A DNA stretch of 64,000 bases from Chrysomallon squamiferum (GCA_012295275.1 CM022676.1:14304185-14368184); one strand, 5' to 3'; counted from the first letter of the stretch, positions 11,920-45,023 are shown. Numbers and translations are program-made. Notes: generated by a model not told the origin, from the letters alone.

Positions 11920-13049
11920 CTTTGACTTAGAAAATCTGCAAACAAAAGAGTCTACAACAATTTCTGATTTACCTTCACAAAATGTATCACCAAAAACTCC
12001 ACGCCAACTGTCTCATCCCTTAACATAAACAAACAAGCTGCAGTCTGTGACTTTAATAATCTTCAGTGGACGTCTGAACACGACGTCATATCTCTGTGTC
12101 AGTGTAGACTCGTCCAGTATTTCGTCTCTTCTTATGTCAGTGAGGAAGACGCTGACGTCGTAAATTTGTGGACAGACTGACCGTACAACTGAAATAATCA
12201 AATATTTCATCAAACCGATTTATTTAATTTATATGAAGAATCATGGCAGTTTTCATATTTGAGTTAAAAACATGGAACATCTTTTTCAGGACAAGGAAAT
12301 GTTTAAAAATCTGCATTTCTTCTGTCTCAGTGAGTAACATAGTCCAATCCACGTTATTTAGAAAATACATCTGGTCAAGTAATGGATATCGCACGTGAAT
12401 CACGACGTCTCCCAGTACTTCAAGTCTGTTTTCTAAACTCGTCTGCTTTCCTTGTCATATGAACTCGTTGTCAGCGCTGATTCGAAAACATTATTCTCGT
12501 CTACTGTCAGTTCGTCTGATCGTACACCTCAACCAAATATTTGTGAGAAATATCAGTAACTTCATCTGACTTCAAAACGTCGTCTCCATATTCCAAACAG
12601 GTGAGCTTGTTCCGTCACGACGCATGCATTCTGTGACCACAACGACGACTCCAAATAATTCACACACTCCTCTTCTAGTGTTGTAATGATGTACTTCCTG
12701 GATAGATATATTCTATAATGTAACTGATGAGAAATTATTATGGAAATAATTAATTATTATTTCTAAAAATTGTATTTTTATCAACGTCCGTGTCGCTATG
12801 TTTTACTGTGCTTTGTGTGTGTGTGTGTGTGAGTGTGAACATGTATCAAAAATTCTATGAAAATGTTTGCACATCTGATAAGACAATGGCATTTTGTTCG
12901 CGAACAGGTCCGAATATCATCTGATGAAACATTTCACTTGGTATCATCAATGTAAACCAATGTCCCTTAATAACCGTTTCATCTTCTCCCACCAGATATT
13001 TAATGTTGCTGTCTGTTCTGGTAAGAAAAACGTGTTTGATGCATTCCAT
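11920..13049 (-). pseudogene. BTB-BACK-PHR (BTBD-like) pseudogene
   Basis: Read on the minus strand, three blocks occur in family order. BTB block 13049-12855: ECIKHVFLTRTDSN...FLVGED-like core, then PSEMFHQMIFGP and LSDVQ. BACK block about 12660-12380: WSQNACVV.EQAHL, GDDVLKSDEVTD, then ENRLEVLGDVV-type sequence in a different frame. PHR block 12190-11920: YDVSVFLTDIRRDEIL..STLTQRYDVVF..P.KI. Family members are adaptors for cullin-3 ubiquitin ligases. This copy has in-frame stops and at least two frame changes in the BACK block, and a stop after FVYVKG in the PHR block. It is the most divergent of three copies in the window (others at 41.57 and 46.56 kb). Confidence 0.75.
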
Positions 13050-13279
13050 TAATGTCTTTACTGTCTGTCAACTTGAAATAAATTCTTCAGACATAAGATC
13101 GTCAGGCATTTGGCCTAATGACTAACATTTCCAGGAATTAGGCCAAACGACTGAATTAGACCTCTAGTCATTAGGCAAAATGACTGAATGAAAAAGAGTG
13201 ACTTGCAATTGTAGGAAAACATTTATTTCGTGACACATGAAGTAGTGTTCTATTTATTACAGCAATTTAACCTTGAGTG

Positions 13280-13769
13280 ACATTTTGATTTGTACAAAAG
13301 ATTATTCTTGAAACATTTACAACATTTTGTTTGACACCTCTTTGTCCCTCCACCATTGCATTTCAAAAATCCTTGTTCTCCTACGGATGACTCCTTTCAC
13401 TCTGCTGGTCTAAGAAACACTGTGCATTCTCTGTTCACATCATTCAACAAAGCAGTCTCTAGGGACACGTCAAAATGTTTGCCTTTCAGGACGGGCATGC
13501 TAGGGTATACTGTCTATTGTTATCAACATCTACAATCACTCCGGCAGGTTGATGTCCACGGCTGGAACAGGCACTGCCACGTTGTCTCTTTCTCTGGCGG
13601 TCAACTCAACACGACTGTGTTTGATCGTTGGGCGGCAGCTGGTCAGGTTCCAAGTCAGGTAGCGATTGGTCAAGCTCGGAGTTGGTCGGTCGCTAAAGTG
13701 GATGAAATTAGGAGATAAATATATGGTGTTTTGAAAATTGCGAAAGTTGTTAAAATTCAACAATGGCAA
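13280..13769 (-). pseudogene. GIN/Ginger-type integrase-derived transposase relic, C-terminal part
   Basis: On the minus strand, several frames together give a recognisable C-terminal region: RVELTARERDNVAVPVPAVD, then GVIVDVDNNRQYTLAC in a shifted frame, then VLKGKHFDVS, then a Cys-rich segment GGTKRCQTKCCKCFKNNLL followed by KCHSRLNCCNK. The order GDxVAVPVPxVD, VDxxxxxYTL, LKG, and a terminal CxxCxxxxxRCxCxKxxxxCxxxCH knuckle is typical of the integrase-derived transposons related to vertebrate KRBA2/SCAN-type genes. At least three frame changes show that it is dead. The catalytic core is not visible in the window. Confidence 0.6.
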
Positions 13770-14477
13770 ATTTCATAATATTTGGTCTCAGTCACGTTAT
13801 TAACAGTGGAGGATTTTGTAGCTACAAGTACTCAAAGTTCATAAAACAAGTCAGCTATATTGACATGGCAATTTTTAAAAATATTTATTACGTTTTAACG
13901 ATTTGAGTTTCATTAGTTTCATTTTTTTCAGATAAATTAAAATAAAACATTACAGTATGAGCTTTGTTAGATTCACATGAAAAGTTATTAAGTACCCACA
14001 GACAACGAAATTCTAGTTACCGCTCTAGAGCATAGAATGTGCCACCAAATAATGTAATAATAATATCATCTCATTCACTTGTATCATTTTCTCTTAACGA
14101 TTTTGTTTCTTTGTTTTGTTTAATGGAAGCCATTTGGTTGTTGTGTTTGTCTTTATAGTTGTTGTTGAAATTATTTATCGTCTGACAATGTTGACATGTA
14201 AATAATTTCATGAATTTACTGTTTATTTCTACACCTATGTCCAGACATTCTATTAACAGTGGATTTATTAGATCGCTGTACACAGCAACCGTGTAACATT
14301 TTAAAGTTATCTATAGCATAATCCAAGCCTTCTGTTTTGTAGAAATAATTTTGTCAAAATATTCCATTTTTCTTCAAAAGTATTTTTTCATTTGTTTATC
14401 TTACAAATATATCTTCTGTATAATTATTCATTTCAGGATATTTTGGAATCCAGTTGAAGTTAGTTATTGATGCTTGC

Positions 14478-14521
<44 letters not shown>

Positions 14522-16585
14522 GTACTGTAGGCAATTAACAGTATTAAATTCCAGAATAATTTGCATTGCCTAACATAATTGTTTGTGCATTTATATGAAG
14601 TCTCACTTTTGTTCTGAAAAATAAGTGTTCCGGAATCTTTGAGTATGTTTACATTACAAAAAAGCAAAACAATAATGTGCATTTAATCTTCACTGAACAC
14701 ATGTCAAAATTTACATTTGCTTTTTTATCATTTTTTTTTTTTTTTTTTTACCGTATAATACTAAATCCTTAGTTCTCTTGAGATAAATAAGAAATTCTTG
14801 TACTGAACATATTTATGCTTTGTTTAGTTAGCTTGAATGGAAGAAGATATATACTTATACTATTCCACCAAATGTCACATACGTTTATAACCAAAATGTG
14901 GTAACATTTTATTTTCGCATTTGTTTTATTCTTCAAAGTAGGCTCTATCAAAGATTTTATTTTTTTTTTATTTTTTTTTATTTTTTTGTGACAAACATTT
15001 GTTTTAAGCAGTTCTTCTACGTAGTCAGGAATTCCTGGTATTTGTTACTTTAATCCAGTCAATCTATGAAAAGACTCAAACAAATTTCAACATAAGATTT
15101 CTTACCTGAAAGTTGCTGAACTCTGAGGCCTCCTGTATATGCTTAAATATATGTAGATCATATAAATATATTATGGATATAGTTGAAATATCTCATAAGA
15201 TATACCACTCTCATGCACATGGCGTCACGAAGCCATATTTAATATAATTATTCATAGTGTGTAATACTTTCAAGAGTTGGTTCAGAACAAAACACATTCA
15301 AAGAGTCCATGTGCGCTTACACCTGTTGTTCCAATTTATAAAATGTGAATCGAGTCAATACCACTAAAGTCTACAACTGGAATATTTATGCACATTTCAT
15401 CATGGCGTTTTTTAAAAAAAAAATCATTTCTTCAGCAGCTACACTGATTGCTGTCGCTGTACTCTTTTCACAGGAACCTGATAACTTTCAGCAGCGATGT
15501 CTGGAGAGGGTGAGGAATGCACGTTTCTCGTTGAAGCGTACCCCTCCTTAAACTGCAACCCGTCTCTTCTCGGTTCAGATGTCTTCCTTTCCCCATCCGC
15601 ACATAACCGGGTGGTAAACTCTATGGGAATGGTAGTTGGTGAAATCCAGCATTGAAGCTTCAAAACATCAACAGGATGCTCTTCATCACTTCACCTGTCC
15701 TCTGCCTTTCTCCCGTATAGACAGACCAAAGTCTTTTCACTGACAGCAGTGGTAAACTACTTTGTAAATTTCAAACAGCTTTTGTCACTCGGAGTCTTTT
15801 TGACTGCGGCTGCTTCCCCAGTCCAAGAGAAGCGCGAGGACGTGTCAGATACACGCCACGAATACTCGAACACTTACGTGTACAGCTTGTAATATTTATT
15901 AGCTGCCAGCGTGAAGCCAGTGCAAACTGTAAAGGGATGTTTAGAATTAACTGAAAGCCAGTTGGCATTAGAAACAGAGCATTTAAAAATAAAATTCCTT
16001 TATTAGCCTGTTCTTAAAATAAAACCATTTATTATCATTTTTAATATCAGAGTTATACCAAATTTGTAGACTTAGTATTTTTGTCTTGTCCAAAATGGAT
16101 TTGTGCATCTCAACAATTTTGCTTTACTGTAGGCTAGTGAAGCTCTACATTGTAAATAATTACTCAAGAGAGCAGTGTTTTGTTTCAAATACACACTTTT
16201 CATCTACCATAATTTTAGTGCTATACAAAATAACTGTGAATTAATGTTTTTCAACCTTTTAATCTTTATGTATATATATGTGTGTGTGTATTAATGGACG
16301 ATAATATTACTGCGAAACATTAATGGGAGATAATTCAAGGTTGTCTCTTTATACAAGTAGTAAATGAATTATCTCCCATTGTATTAGGAAACACTTTTGT
16401 TGTCTGCTAAATGAAAATTATGAAAGACAATGTATTTGTTACTCGACATTTACAATGAATGATCATTAAATTACAGAAATATTGTTCTTGTTCTTCTTGT
16501 TCTTGTTCTTCTTATTTTTCTTATTGTTATTGTTATTGTTATTATTATTGTTATTACTGCGGCGAATGGGATAAGTTGTTCTACC
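13770..16585. other. Non-coding stretch with short simple repeats
   Basis: Contains (TC)n(TA)n at about 14480-14520, poly(T) runs near 14730 and 14960, and a GC-richer patch at about 15410-15960 with short ORFs on both strands. One minus ORF, 15439-15663, lacks any motif I recognise. No gene can be supported. Confidence 0.45.
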
Positions 16586-17152
16586 GGGTAAGTTGTGCCA
16601 TTCTCTCTCCAGTTTTCTGAATGAATTTGGTGCCATCTACTGATTGTTATTAGCATACACGTCTGACTGATGTAGTAGACATATGATTTTTTCTAAAGAA
16701 CAAACGTTTTCTGACAAAAAGTCTACATTATTATGCCTAAAGTCCATCTTAGGCAGACAGGTTTATACTCACTGTATAGATTATCCTAAACTCATTTGTG
16801 GTGTATGATAACTAGCGTAGGTGGCTATTATTGTATCCTGTTGTTTTCGCCTCATCTCTCTTAGTAAAGATGCACTGAACTAATTAACCAGGAATTGTTA
16901 GAAAGGGTAAGGTGTGCCATAGCAGACTTCCTGGTTTCAGCTATCATCAGGGGAGTCCCAGATGGACAGCTCGGTTGGTGGATTAATGAAGAGACCTTTA
17001 TTCGATACACACCATTCAATATACTCAGTGTTGAAAGAAGAACAGTATCTTATATGTTAGGAATAACGGTATTGTTATGTTGACATTTCAGTCGAGATGT
17101 TGATAACTTAGACTCCAGATCGAATTAACTGAAAAAATGGCACAACTTACCC
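16586..17152. repeat. Inverted repeat pair, candidate MITE (about 570 bp)
   Basis: GGGTAAGTTGTGCCATT occurs at 16586-16602 and its exact 17-bp reverse complement at 17136-17152. A looser copy, GGGTAAGGTGTGCCATA, lies inside at about 16904. The perfect ends at this spacing suggest a small transposon, but no clear target-site duplication is visible. Confidence 0.4.
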
Positions 17153-24853
<7,701 letters not shown>

Positions 24854-24940
24854 TTTGTCTCCCGCGTTCCGCTAATACAGTAACTATCTAACACTCATTG
24901 CTTTCGTTCTTCTACAGTTCTCTAGTCTCACGCTGATGTC

Positions 24941-24948
24941 TGACGTCA
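24941..24948 (-). promoter_or_regulatory. CRE/ATF palindrome upstream of gene B
   Basis: TGACGTCA lies about 90 bp upstream of the gene B start codon. It is the consensus CREB/ATF site, but similar octamers occur by chance inside the Ig exons (GTGACGTCA over G-D-V), so the assignment rests on position only. Confidence 0.3.
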
Positions 24949-36408
<11,460 letters not shown>

Positions 36409-37367
36409 GACAGAAACAAATATATATTAAATCCTCGAAGAAATGTAGTGATCTGTTTTTCCTGTTCTAGAACTCCTTTCTCTTCTAAATGTAGGTGACA
36501 ATGTGAACACAAGCTGATATGAGAATTTAAATCTCATTTGTTTTATATCCAGTAATGACCTATAAATCGATATAGGTCATAGTTAATATATCCAGTATGT
36601 CTCTGTGTTTTCTATTTGACGCCTGTATATCACCAATGAGATCTGTACATTAGAGTACATGTAACAATACACAACTACAAACACTGATCAATTATATCTG
36701 AAACTTTTCAGATTTAAAACAGAAAATAAATTGTTTTTGTTAAGTATACAATAACTCCAAAAGTGTACAATAACTCTAACTATGAACAATATGTACAATA
36801 ACTCCAAACATGTACAACATAAAAGAATCCTATTGTGACAAAGACTCCGAACGTGATGAAAATCTCCTGAGTAAACAAAATAAAGTTCTAACTCGAATAA
36901 GAACTCCTAACGTTTTGAAGAACTCCTATGTACGACAGATATTAACTTGTGTTGAACATCAGAGACAGGTTTGAGTTACTGTTTATCTGTGCGGATTTCT
37001 TACAAGTATTCTCTGCTTTTCAACGCGTGGTCTAAGATCAGCTAAATCTGAATAGGACTTTTGTAACACCATGTTTTATGGCTCGTGAAGTTATCATTTA
37101 TTACAGTTATTTTCTAAAAGAACAAGCGTTATACATTCGCGATCAGAAAGGCATTTGAACTTTTTCCCACGATTAACTGTTCTTTCCCATGACACCTGGT
37201 GGTGACCTACTTGAGTTAAATATATGTTAATGTATGCTAATTTATTCCTGCTAAAAGATAGTAATATCGATACAGAGGATCCATCTGAGATGTTTATAAG
37301 TTGTACAACACTGAAACATTACATCATCGTCACCTTAACGTTTTGTTCATGTTGTTCATGTAGTTCA

Positions 37368-37398
<31 letters not shown>

Positions 37399-37407
37399 AT
37401 TGTTGTT

Positions 37408-37443
<36 letters not shown>

Positions 37444-38366
37444 GTTTTTGTTGTTCTTTCCGGAATCCTTGTTGTCGTAGTCATTGTTGTCTTGTCTGGA
37501 TTTTTTGTTTTGTTTCTGTTTCAGTAATGTTATTATATATGTATGTATGTGTATATGTGTATGTATGTATGTATGTATATATATACATATACTTCAATGA
37601 AGTAAAGGAATAAAGAAAAGACTAAAAATATAAAGAGAAAAATGAATGAATGACTGAATGAGCGAATAAAAAAGGATAACGTTTAACACAGCCAAAAATA
37701 AATAAATAAATAATTAAATAAATAAATAAATAAATAAATAAAACAAAGTAGACCTCATAAGTTTCATGATTTTTTGGCTGATTTTTTAAATTCTGTTGTG
37801 CTTTGTTTTACGAGTAGTCGAACAGACGTATTGAAATACTCGTCTCTGTTAAACACAACTGTTCACGTATAATAACTACAACTGCTCTGAATACAAGTTT
37901 TAACTCTCTCTGAATGCAAGCCACAGATTCTATTCTTAACATGAATCATTTATTTACATAACACTGCGTTTTCTTCACTCACTAAACATAAAATGAAGGT
38001 AGTCGTCGTTGTATTCTGTTTTTGATATAAAATAAAAAGGTCACTCTCCCACGACACGCTGTATCTGTGTGTGCAATAAATTCTAATGTTCGACAACAAT
38101 CGGTTTAATAAAGTAAAATATTTCTTGATACGTTTATGATGATAGTTATTAAACGTGAAACCTATACCTATCTTTTTCAGAGAAGAACAGTTTTTTCTCC
38201 ACTACTCTACAGTTTTAGCAATAAACAATGTTTATGCATACCTTCTCAAAGACAGTTAAAAACAGATTTTTAATACATCATTTCTTGGAGTCATTGTTGA
38301 GCTGGAAGACAAACTTGGCTACAACATTCACTAATAAATAATAATTCATGTACCTTTATAATAGAT

Positions 38367-38457
<91 letters not shown>

Positions 38458-38867
38458 TATCGTTTTATTTATTTCTATTAGTTATTTTTTATTATAATTT
38501 TATTCCAATATATTTTTAAAATTAATTTTCTTGTTACATACTGACAGGTCGTTGGTTCAATACTTGTCGGTGTCTATAAATCACTACACTGTGTGTAAAA
38601 ATCGTGGTATGTACTGTATTGTATGTAACAAGAGATGTGAAAATACTGTTTACATGATAGAACAAAATGTAACAAAGTTTAATTTGATTCTGCTACGACA
38701 ACATAAACATTAATAGGATAGAACACAAAAGTAATATTACATTTTTTTTTTTATACATTTATACTTTTTGTTTATTTCCTCATTCTTTCACTCAGTTTTC
38801 ATTCATCCGTTCATAGATTCATCAGTTAGAGTTAGAAAAATTTTTTTTTTTAAAAATGTGTTACTTT

Positions 38868-38917
<50 letters not shown>

Positions 38918-39626
38918 TATTATTTATTTTTTTTTTTTTTTTCGAAATGTGTTGATAAAGAATTACGGACGGATTAGGTTAAGATTAGGAAGACATCAAG
39001 GTGAGGTGCTAGTGTGGTGTTAGGATTAGCGTTCAGGCTAAGGACAGACTTTGAGATAAAATTAATGATAATGTTAATCATAGGTTTAAGTGTTAGAGCT
39101 AAGAAACGTTTTTGTCTTTAGAATTATATCAGGGTTGGTATTAGTGTTTGTGTACGATCAAATTTAATGTTAAAATTAGTAATTGCATTAAAAATGTTCA
39201 TGTATACTCAATATCCTGTATAAACAATATCCTGTATAAAAATGTACTTTTTTAAACGCTAGTCTCTTCGACTCACCAATGTCTGAAATATGTGAAATTT
39301 GACGCTGAATGAAAAACCTGTTTGAAGCACCCTGAAACTCCCTACACCACCCTCTTGTCCTCCTTTTACTACCTTCTCTGTGTTCGCCCTGTCCTTCTTT
39401 CAATATTATTTGTGCCCACCTCTTTATCTGTATTGTCAATAAATATCTTAATATCGAAGCAGACTATATGAAGAGCATTACTATAAAGACGGCCTAAATG
39501 CCAGTTTGAATAATGCAAGTTATCGCTTCGCAGCTTTTCATAGCCTTTTACTTCACTCGTTTATATCATGATGGCTTTAAAAATATACTCTATTTTCAGT
39601 CGTAATTATTTTAAATACTGAACAGT

Positions 39627-39673
<47 letters not shown>

Positions 39674-41082
39674 TACTGCAATAAAAACAGAATAAAAGAA
39701 AAAGAAAACATTTCTTCCATCCTTTCTTCATGCTTCCGTCCTTTCTTGCTTTTTTCCTTTCTTCATATTTGACTTTCGTTTTTGTGTATCACCCGTTCCA
39801 ACCAGTGTATAAAATGTTATTGCATCTGTTTTCATCTACAGTGACAAACATTAAAAACATTATCACTGTTATTGTTGTACCTGTGACAAAAACACTTATC
39901 ATTACGGGGTGATTATTTCGAATAAGGCTTATGTTTAAGTGTTCCATTATGTTTAAGTGTTCGATACAACAAAGAAATAGGATCGCTTAATGTGAACTAC
40001 GTAGGAGACTGATTACTATATTGATGTTCACACAAATTCTCTTAATAGTCTACTGTAGTAACGAATCCACAGAAGTTTAGTCAAAGTACAGTAAACTTGA
40101 CTGAGAAGGTCTAGTCAGTTGACCTACTGTTCGAATGTGGTGCTCTGTATAATATGGAGGAAATTAACAGTGAACAACTACCTCGGAAATCACTAACTGA
40201 TTGTTCTCCCATTTGTTAACGGTAAAGACTGTTAGATTTTTGTCAACTCTAGACACCGTTATAGTTAAATATTTCTGTCTTACATGACCACTAACTAAAT
40301 GTTGATCGGTATATATTAATTGCTTGCTGATAAAGCGTGTTTTGTATAATGCAGTCATGTTTCCGGTGTAAGATTTTGGGAGACGTTTTCTCTAATAAAA
40401 AAATAATATTACTTATTAGTAATAAAACGTGAACCACGGAAGAATTTAAAATCAAATATCATTTTGTATAAGTTTACTGGGGTGTTCACATATTATTTTT
40501 CATATAATGACGATTTTCCGAATTTGAATTTTAAAATTCAAATATACTTATGTTGATATGTGTTTAAATGTTAGTAAACTGTATTATATTATTAATAGCA
40601 TTTATTGGACAAAGACATTAACAACTGATATTGGTTTATTAACACATTTGCAACTGATATACACTCAGCAGCTTGATGAGTAAGTAATGATAATGTTTCA
40701 AGTAGTAAACACTAAGTGATTTGATGAATAAGTAGTGACCATGTCTCTGCAGTTCATACTAAGTAAGCTGATAAACTAATAGTGACAGTGTTTCTAGTGC
40801 ATACTAAAGGCAGCTGGTAGTACTGAAACATTACAGAAGACTGAATGGAAGAAACAAAACATTTTTAACTTTACAATCAGATTTATTTACTAATCTCCAA
40901 TATCGCACAGAAGTCTGTGAAGCTTAAGATCATAATGTGATTAACTTTGTATTGCACTGAAAATGATTTTTACAAACTTAACAAAGTATGTTAATTCTCA
41001 ATTATTTTATGTGGTTGTTTCTATTTCATTTCTCTCATTTTTTATTAAAATATTACTAAAATGAATTTACTTTTCACTTTAC
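36409..41082. other. Non-coding interval with simple repeats
   Basis: Presumably holds the gene A promoter near 36.4-36.6 kb (no clear TATA box). Contains TTG/TTA triplets (37370-37445), (TTTA)n/(TTA)n (38370-38455), (TTA)n (38871-38920) and (AAT)n (39632-39672). Sequence 39.28-39.66 is duplicated at 49.03-49.61. No gene recognised. Confidence 0.55.
39280..39672. repeat. Dispersed duplication, copy 1 (partner 49030-49615)
   Basis: Shared segments include GAAATTTGA(C/A)GCTGAATGAA-like sequence, AATAATGCAAGTTATCGCTT versus AATAATACAAGTTATCGCTT, and the end in TTTAATAATAATAAT. The partner has about 200 bp more in the middle. Confidence 0.7.
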
Positions 41083-42610
41083 AGAAATATACAGGGACTG
41101 AGATATGTAAGTAAAACTATCAGTTTTGTATGTATGTGTGTGTGTTTTTATTAGTATGTGTCAAGTGCGACTTACTTGTAAATCTGACTGAGACTCTCAG
41201 TAACAGAATAATAATCTTATTTAGATATCTTTGTTCATATTTTTGAATTGTCATAAACTTGAGCTTAGAAGTAAAAGACTTTGCTGTTTGTTGTAAGTTA
41301 TTTTAACACTATTAACAGAACACTACTTTATCACACTCTAGTGTTGATTGTTTTCTGATAAGAAGAAACAAAGACTAGTGCAGTTTAGGGAATGTGACAG
41401 AAACACCAAGATGACAGGTGTTAATCAAGGAGATGGTAAGTGAACCAATAAATATGAAATGCAGTATATAGCTGAGGTAAAACATTTTAAATTATGTTCA
41501 TTTTATATGTAGTTTTCTGTTAAAGAAATGTCATTCATGGAATTAAAATATATATATATATATATATACATACATGGCAACCTCAGCTGCAATCACAAGG
41601 TTGGCAGACAGGGAAGAAATTAACTGAATGTATTGAACACGTTTTTCATACAAAACAGATATTAGATTTCTAGTGGAGAACATAAAACGGCAGTTGATTC
41701 ACATCAGTTTGTTCTCATGACAAGAAGCGATGTTTTCCATAAGATGTTTACAGGAGAACTTTGTGAACAAAGTGACATTCTTCTACCAGATGTGGAGCCA
41801 GACATGTTCACAGAATTTTTAAAGTATGTTAACACATGAAAACACACACAAACACAAACACAAACAAACACAAACACAAATGTATACATACAGACACAAA
41901 CGTTGATACCAATACAGGTTTGCTAGTAAAATAATAATTTTCTAATTAATTAATGACCCATAATTATCTCTTGTCCTAATAGGCAACAGCGTCACCGGTC
42001 TGCTGTATCTGTCGAGGAAGTACGTCATCACAACTCTTGAAGATGAGTGTGTGCGATGTTTGGAGTTGTCATTGTTGTCACAGAATGCATGCATCGTGCT
42101 GGAACAAGCTCACCTGATCAGATGAAGTCACCGATCTTTGTCACGAATTAAGATAGTACGATCAAAGATACTGACAGCAGACAAGAAAAATATTTTAACA
42201 ACTTTTCACTCTACAGAAATATACAGGGACCGAGATATGTAAGTAAACCCTATCAGTTTTTTGTGTGTGTGTGTGTGTTTTTATTAGTATGTGTCAAATG
42301 TGACGGTTTGTCTAAATCTGAGTGACTCTCAGTGACAGAATGATAATCTTATTTAGATATCTTTGTTATATTTTGGAATTGTTATAAACTTAAGCTTAGA
42401 AGTAAAACACTTTGCTGTTTGTTGTAAAATATTTTAACACTATTAACAGAACACTACTTTATCACACTCTATTGTTGACTGTTTTCTGATAAGAAGAAAG
42501 AAAGGCTAGTGCAGTTTATGGAATGTGACAGAGACAAAACATGAAGTAAAACATTTGAAATTATGTTAATTTTATATGAAGTTTTCTGTTAAAGAAATGT
42601 CATTCGTGGA
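41083..42610. repeat. Duplicated block flanking the BTB relic (41083-41560 and 42214-42610)
   Basis: Both copies begin CAGAAATATACAGGGAC(T/C)GAGATATG, run through ATCAGTTTT, TTTTTATTAGTATGTGTCAA and TTTTCTGATAAGAAGAAA, and end near GTTAAAGAAATGTCATTC. They enclose the BTB/BACK pseudogene. Copy 2 lacks about 60 bp. Confidence 0.85.
41574..42200 (+). pseudogene. BTB-BACK (BTBD-like) pseudogene, copy 2
   Basis: ATG at 41574 begins MATSAAIT, but the frame is lost at once relative to the better copy at 46.56 kb. Recognisable BTB blocks: HQFVLMTRSDVFHKMFTGEL and ILLPDVEPDMFTEFLK, then GTATGT donor. After an acceptor near 41981, GNSVTGLLYLSRKYVITTLE continues into RCLELSLLSQNACIVLEQAH, the BTB end and BACK start. 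A stop follows, and no PHR block was found before the flanking duplicate. Function lost. Confidence 0.78.
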
Positions 42611-44003
42611 AGTTAAAAAAAACAAAAAAAATCCCAGTATTTATGTGCATATTTACTGCTGTAGAAACATAACATGCTGAAAATACTCTTCTAAGATTTT
42701 TATTTTTCACAATTTGTTTTATTCACTCAGATGCAGAGAGCTGAATAGCAGCAGCAGGCAGCATCGGTGTGACAGACTCAGTCAGTTTACAGCAACATTG
42801 TCGTTTGTTAATGTGACTGGCAGTAATTTCTGAAACAAATTAGGATAAAACAGACAGTTTGTTTGTGCTGGATAATGTAAACAGCAAACCACTTGAGATT
42901 TCAGAAGGTGAGTCAAAAGATTCATTTTATTAATACCATTTTTTTATATTTCAAATTATAAGATTTGTATTTAGTGATAAAACTTCATTATAATGTAAGA
43001 CTTCAGTCTAGTTATAAAACTTTTTATATTTATAAGACTTCATTTCAGTTACAAAAACTGATTATACTTATTATTATAAGACTTCAGTTTAGTTACAAAA
43101 GTTCATTATAAAGTTTTGGGTTATATTTAGTTGAACTGTGATATTTTGTTAAATCTCATTAGACAGACTGATAATCTATATAACTACTGAGAGGTATTTA
43201 TTATTATTATTGATCAAGATCAAATTTGTTCTAATTAGCTGAAAATGTTACTGTTTTTTTTTTTTTTTCTATTTTATTTATTTAAAAAATCCATGATCAG
43301 ATCAAAAGAAACATTTTTGATTGTGTTTTATATTTTACTAATTGAGGTATTTGTCTGAATTTACAAAATTCAAACCTGAGGTATTTTTCTGTTTCACAGA
43401 GTACATATTAATTTGATTTATTTACCTGCAGAAAACACAGGTCTGCCAGTGCCTGTGATAAGAAACATTGCATTAGAATTCATGTTTATTATCATCTAAA
43501 CATATTTTCTATACTTTGAATAATTTCTATTTATAAATCACTCTTACCTTTCTGGTTTGTGTTCACCATCAATATGACATTGTTTGTGTAAGTAAAATAA
43601 AAACAAATATTATCTGCATTTATCACCAAAACTAAAAATTTGAAACACCTGGCATTAAAAACTAAAAATGCAAATCTTAACTGGGGTATAATAATCAGAT
43701 GGAAGGGTAACTCACAAATGTGTGTATATATATATATTTAAAATAATAATAATAATAAAAACAGAATAGAAAAATCTCATATTAAACAAGTTATCTCCCC
43801 TTAGACCAGTTTCATATAGAGGTATATGCAGTTAAATGTAAATAAATTTATTTAACAAAATTTAGTGCTGTAAATAAATAAAAAATATAAAGATATGATA
43901 AAAATGTTTAATATGAATAATTATGTTCATAAATTAACAAATTTTAAAAACAAAGTGGAAAAAAATATTTATAGGTTTTAAACTATTTTGCTATCTTACC
44001 TAT

Positions 44004-44070
<67 letters not shown>

Positions 44071-44986
44071 TGTCTTCATGTATCTTAACACTACCAGGCT
44101 GTAAAATCACTTTACTGAATGCTTCCCAGCTGGTTCGTACCAAAAAAAAAAAAAAAAATAAAAAAAGCCTGACATATAAAACTTTTACTTTGAAGACTGC
44201 CATGTGTTCTGAATATTTAGAAAGTTGGTAAAGTCCTCACTCAAAGGACACCTTTATTTTCTATGATCCATACTTAATTAAATAAACTGGCTCCATCTTG
44301 GAAATTTCGAAAGCATGTTCAGTGAAGAGTTAGGTTGTACAAGTGTTCTGAAAATATCTGTCAGCTGTTTATAAGAAGAATCAACATAAACTAAATTATC
44401 TCATCTTCACATTGGAAAAAACTGATGATTTTGACAGTTTCTCAGCTAATTCAAAAATAAATTATTGTTTTTACTTTCGACATAGCAGATATTCTGCCAG
44501 AAAGTAAAAAAGGTTTATACGTGGCTTTAAACATGAACATCTGTCCATATAGTGAAAATTTCATTACATTTGTTGTGAAGCAAAAAAAAAGAAGAAGCAA
44601 AACTCAGTAAAAATAGCATTAATCATTGAATGAGAAACATTTTCCTAAATTTGTTTGTGTAATGGTTCATCATGATTCTGTCAAGTTACGATGAACTTCA
44701 CAACAACAAATTCGCTGGATTTTGTGCTGAACAAATTGAAGCAGTTGGAAGATTTTGATCAGTACTTATGAATATTAATTTGGAATCATTTTGTTTTCCA
44801 GCTGCCAAAACAATAACACATGGTATCTAAAAATATTATTATGATTGTTGTTAAATGACAAATTAATATGAATTTTACTTTGTGTCCATTTCAGAAAGAA
44901 AGAATGAAAGAAAGAAAACCACAAAGAAAAACAAAACAAAAACAAAACATTATTATTTAATTAATTTTAATTTATTTATTTATTAA

Positions 44987-45023
<37 letters not shown>

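Noticed and set aside
13078-13195. Short ATTAGGC/GACTGAATTA inverted motifs as a transposon end
   Set aside because: Repeats are too short and irregular, with no partner end or target duplication seen.
15439-15663. Minus-strand 74-codon ORF in a GC-richer patch as a gene
   Set aside because: No recognisable motif, and both strands contain comparable short ORFs.
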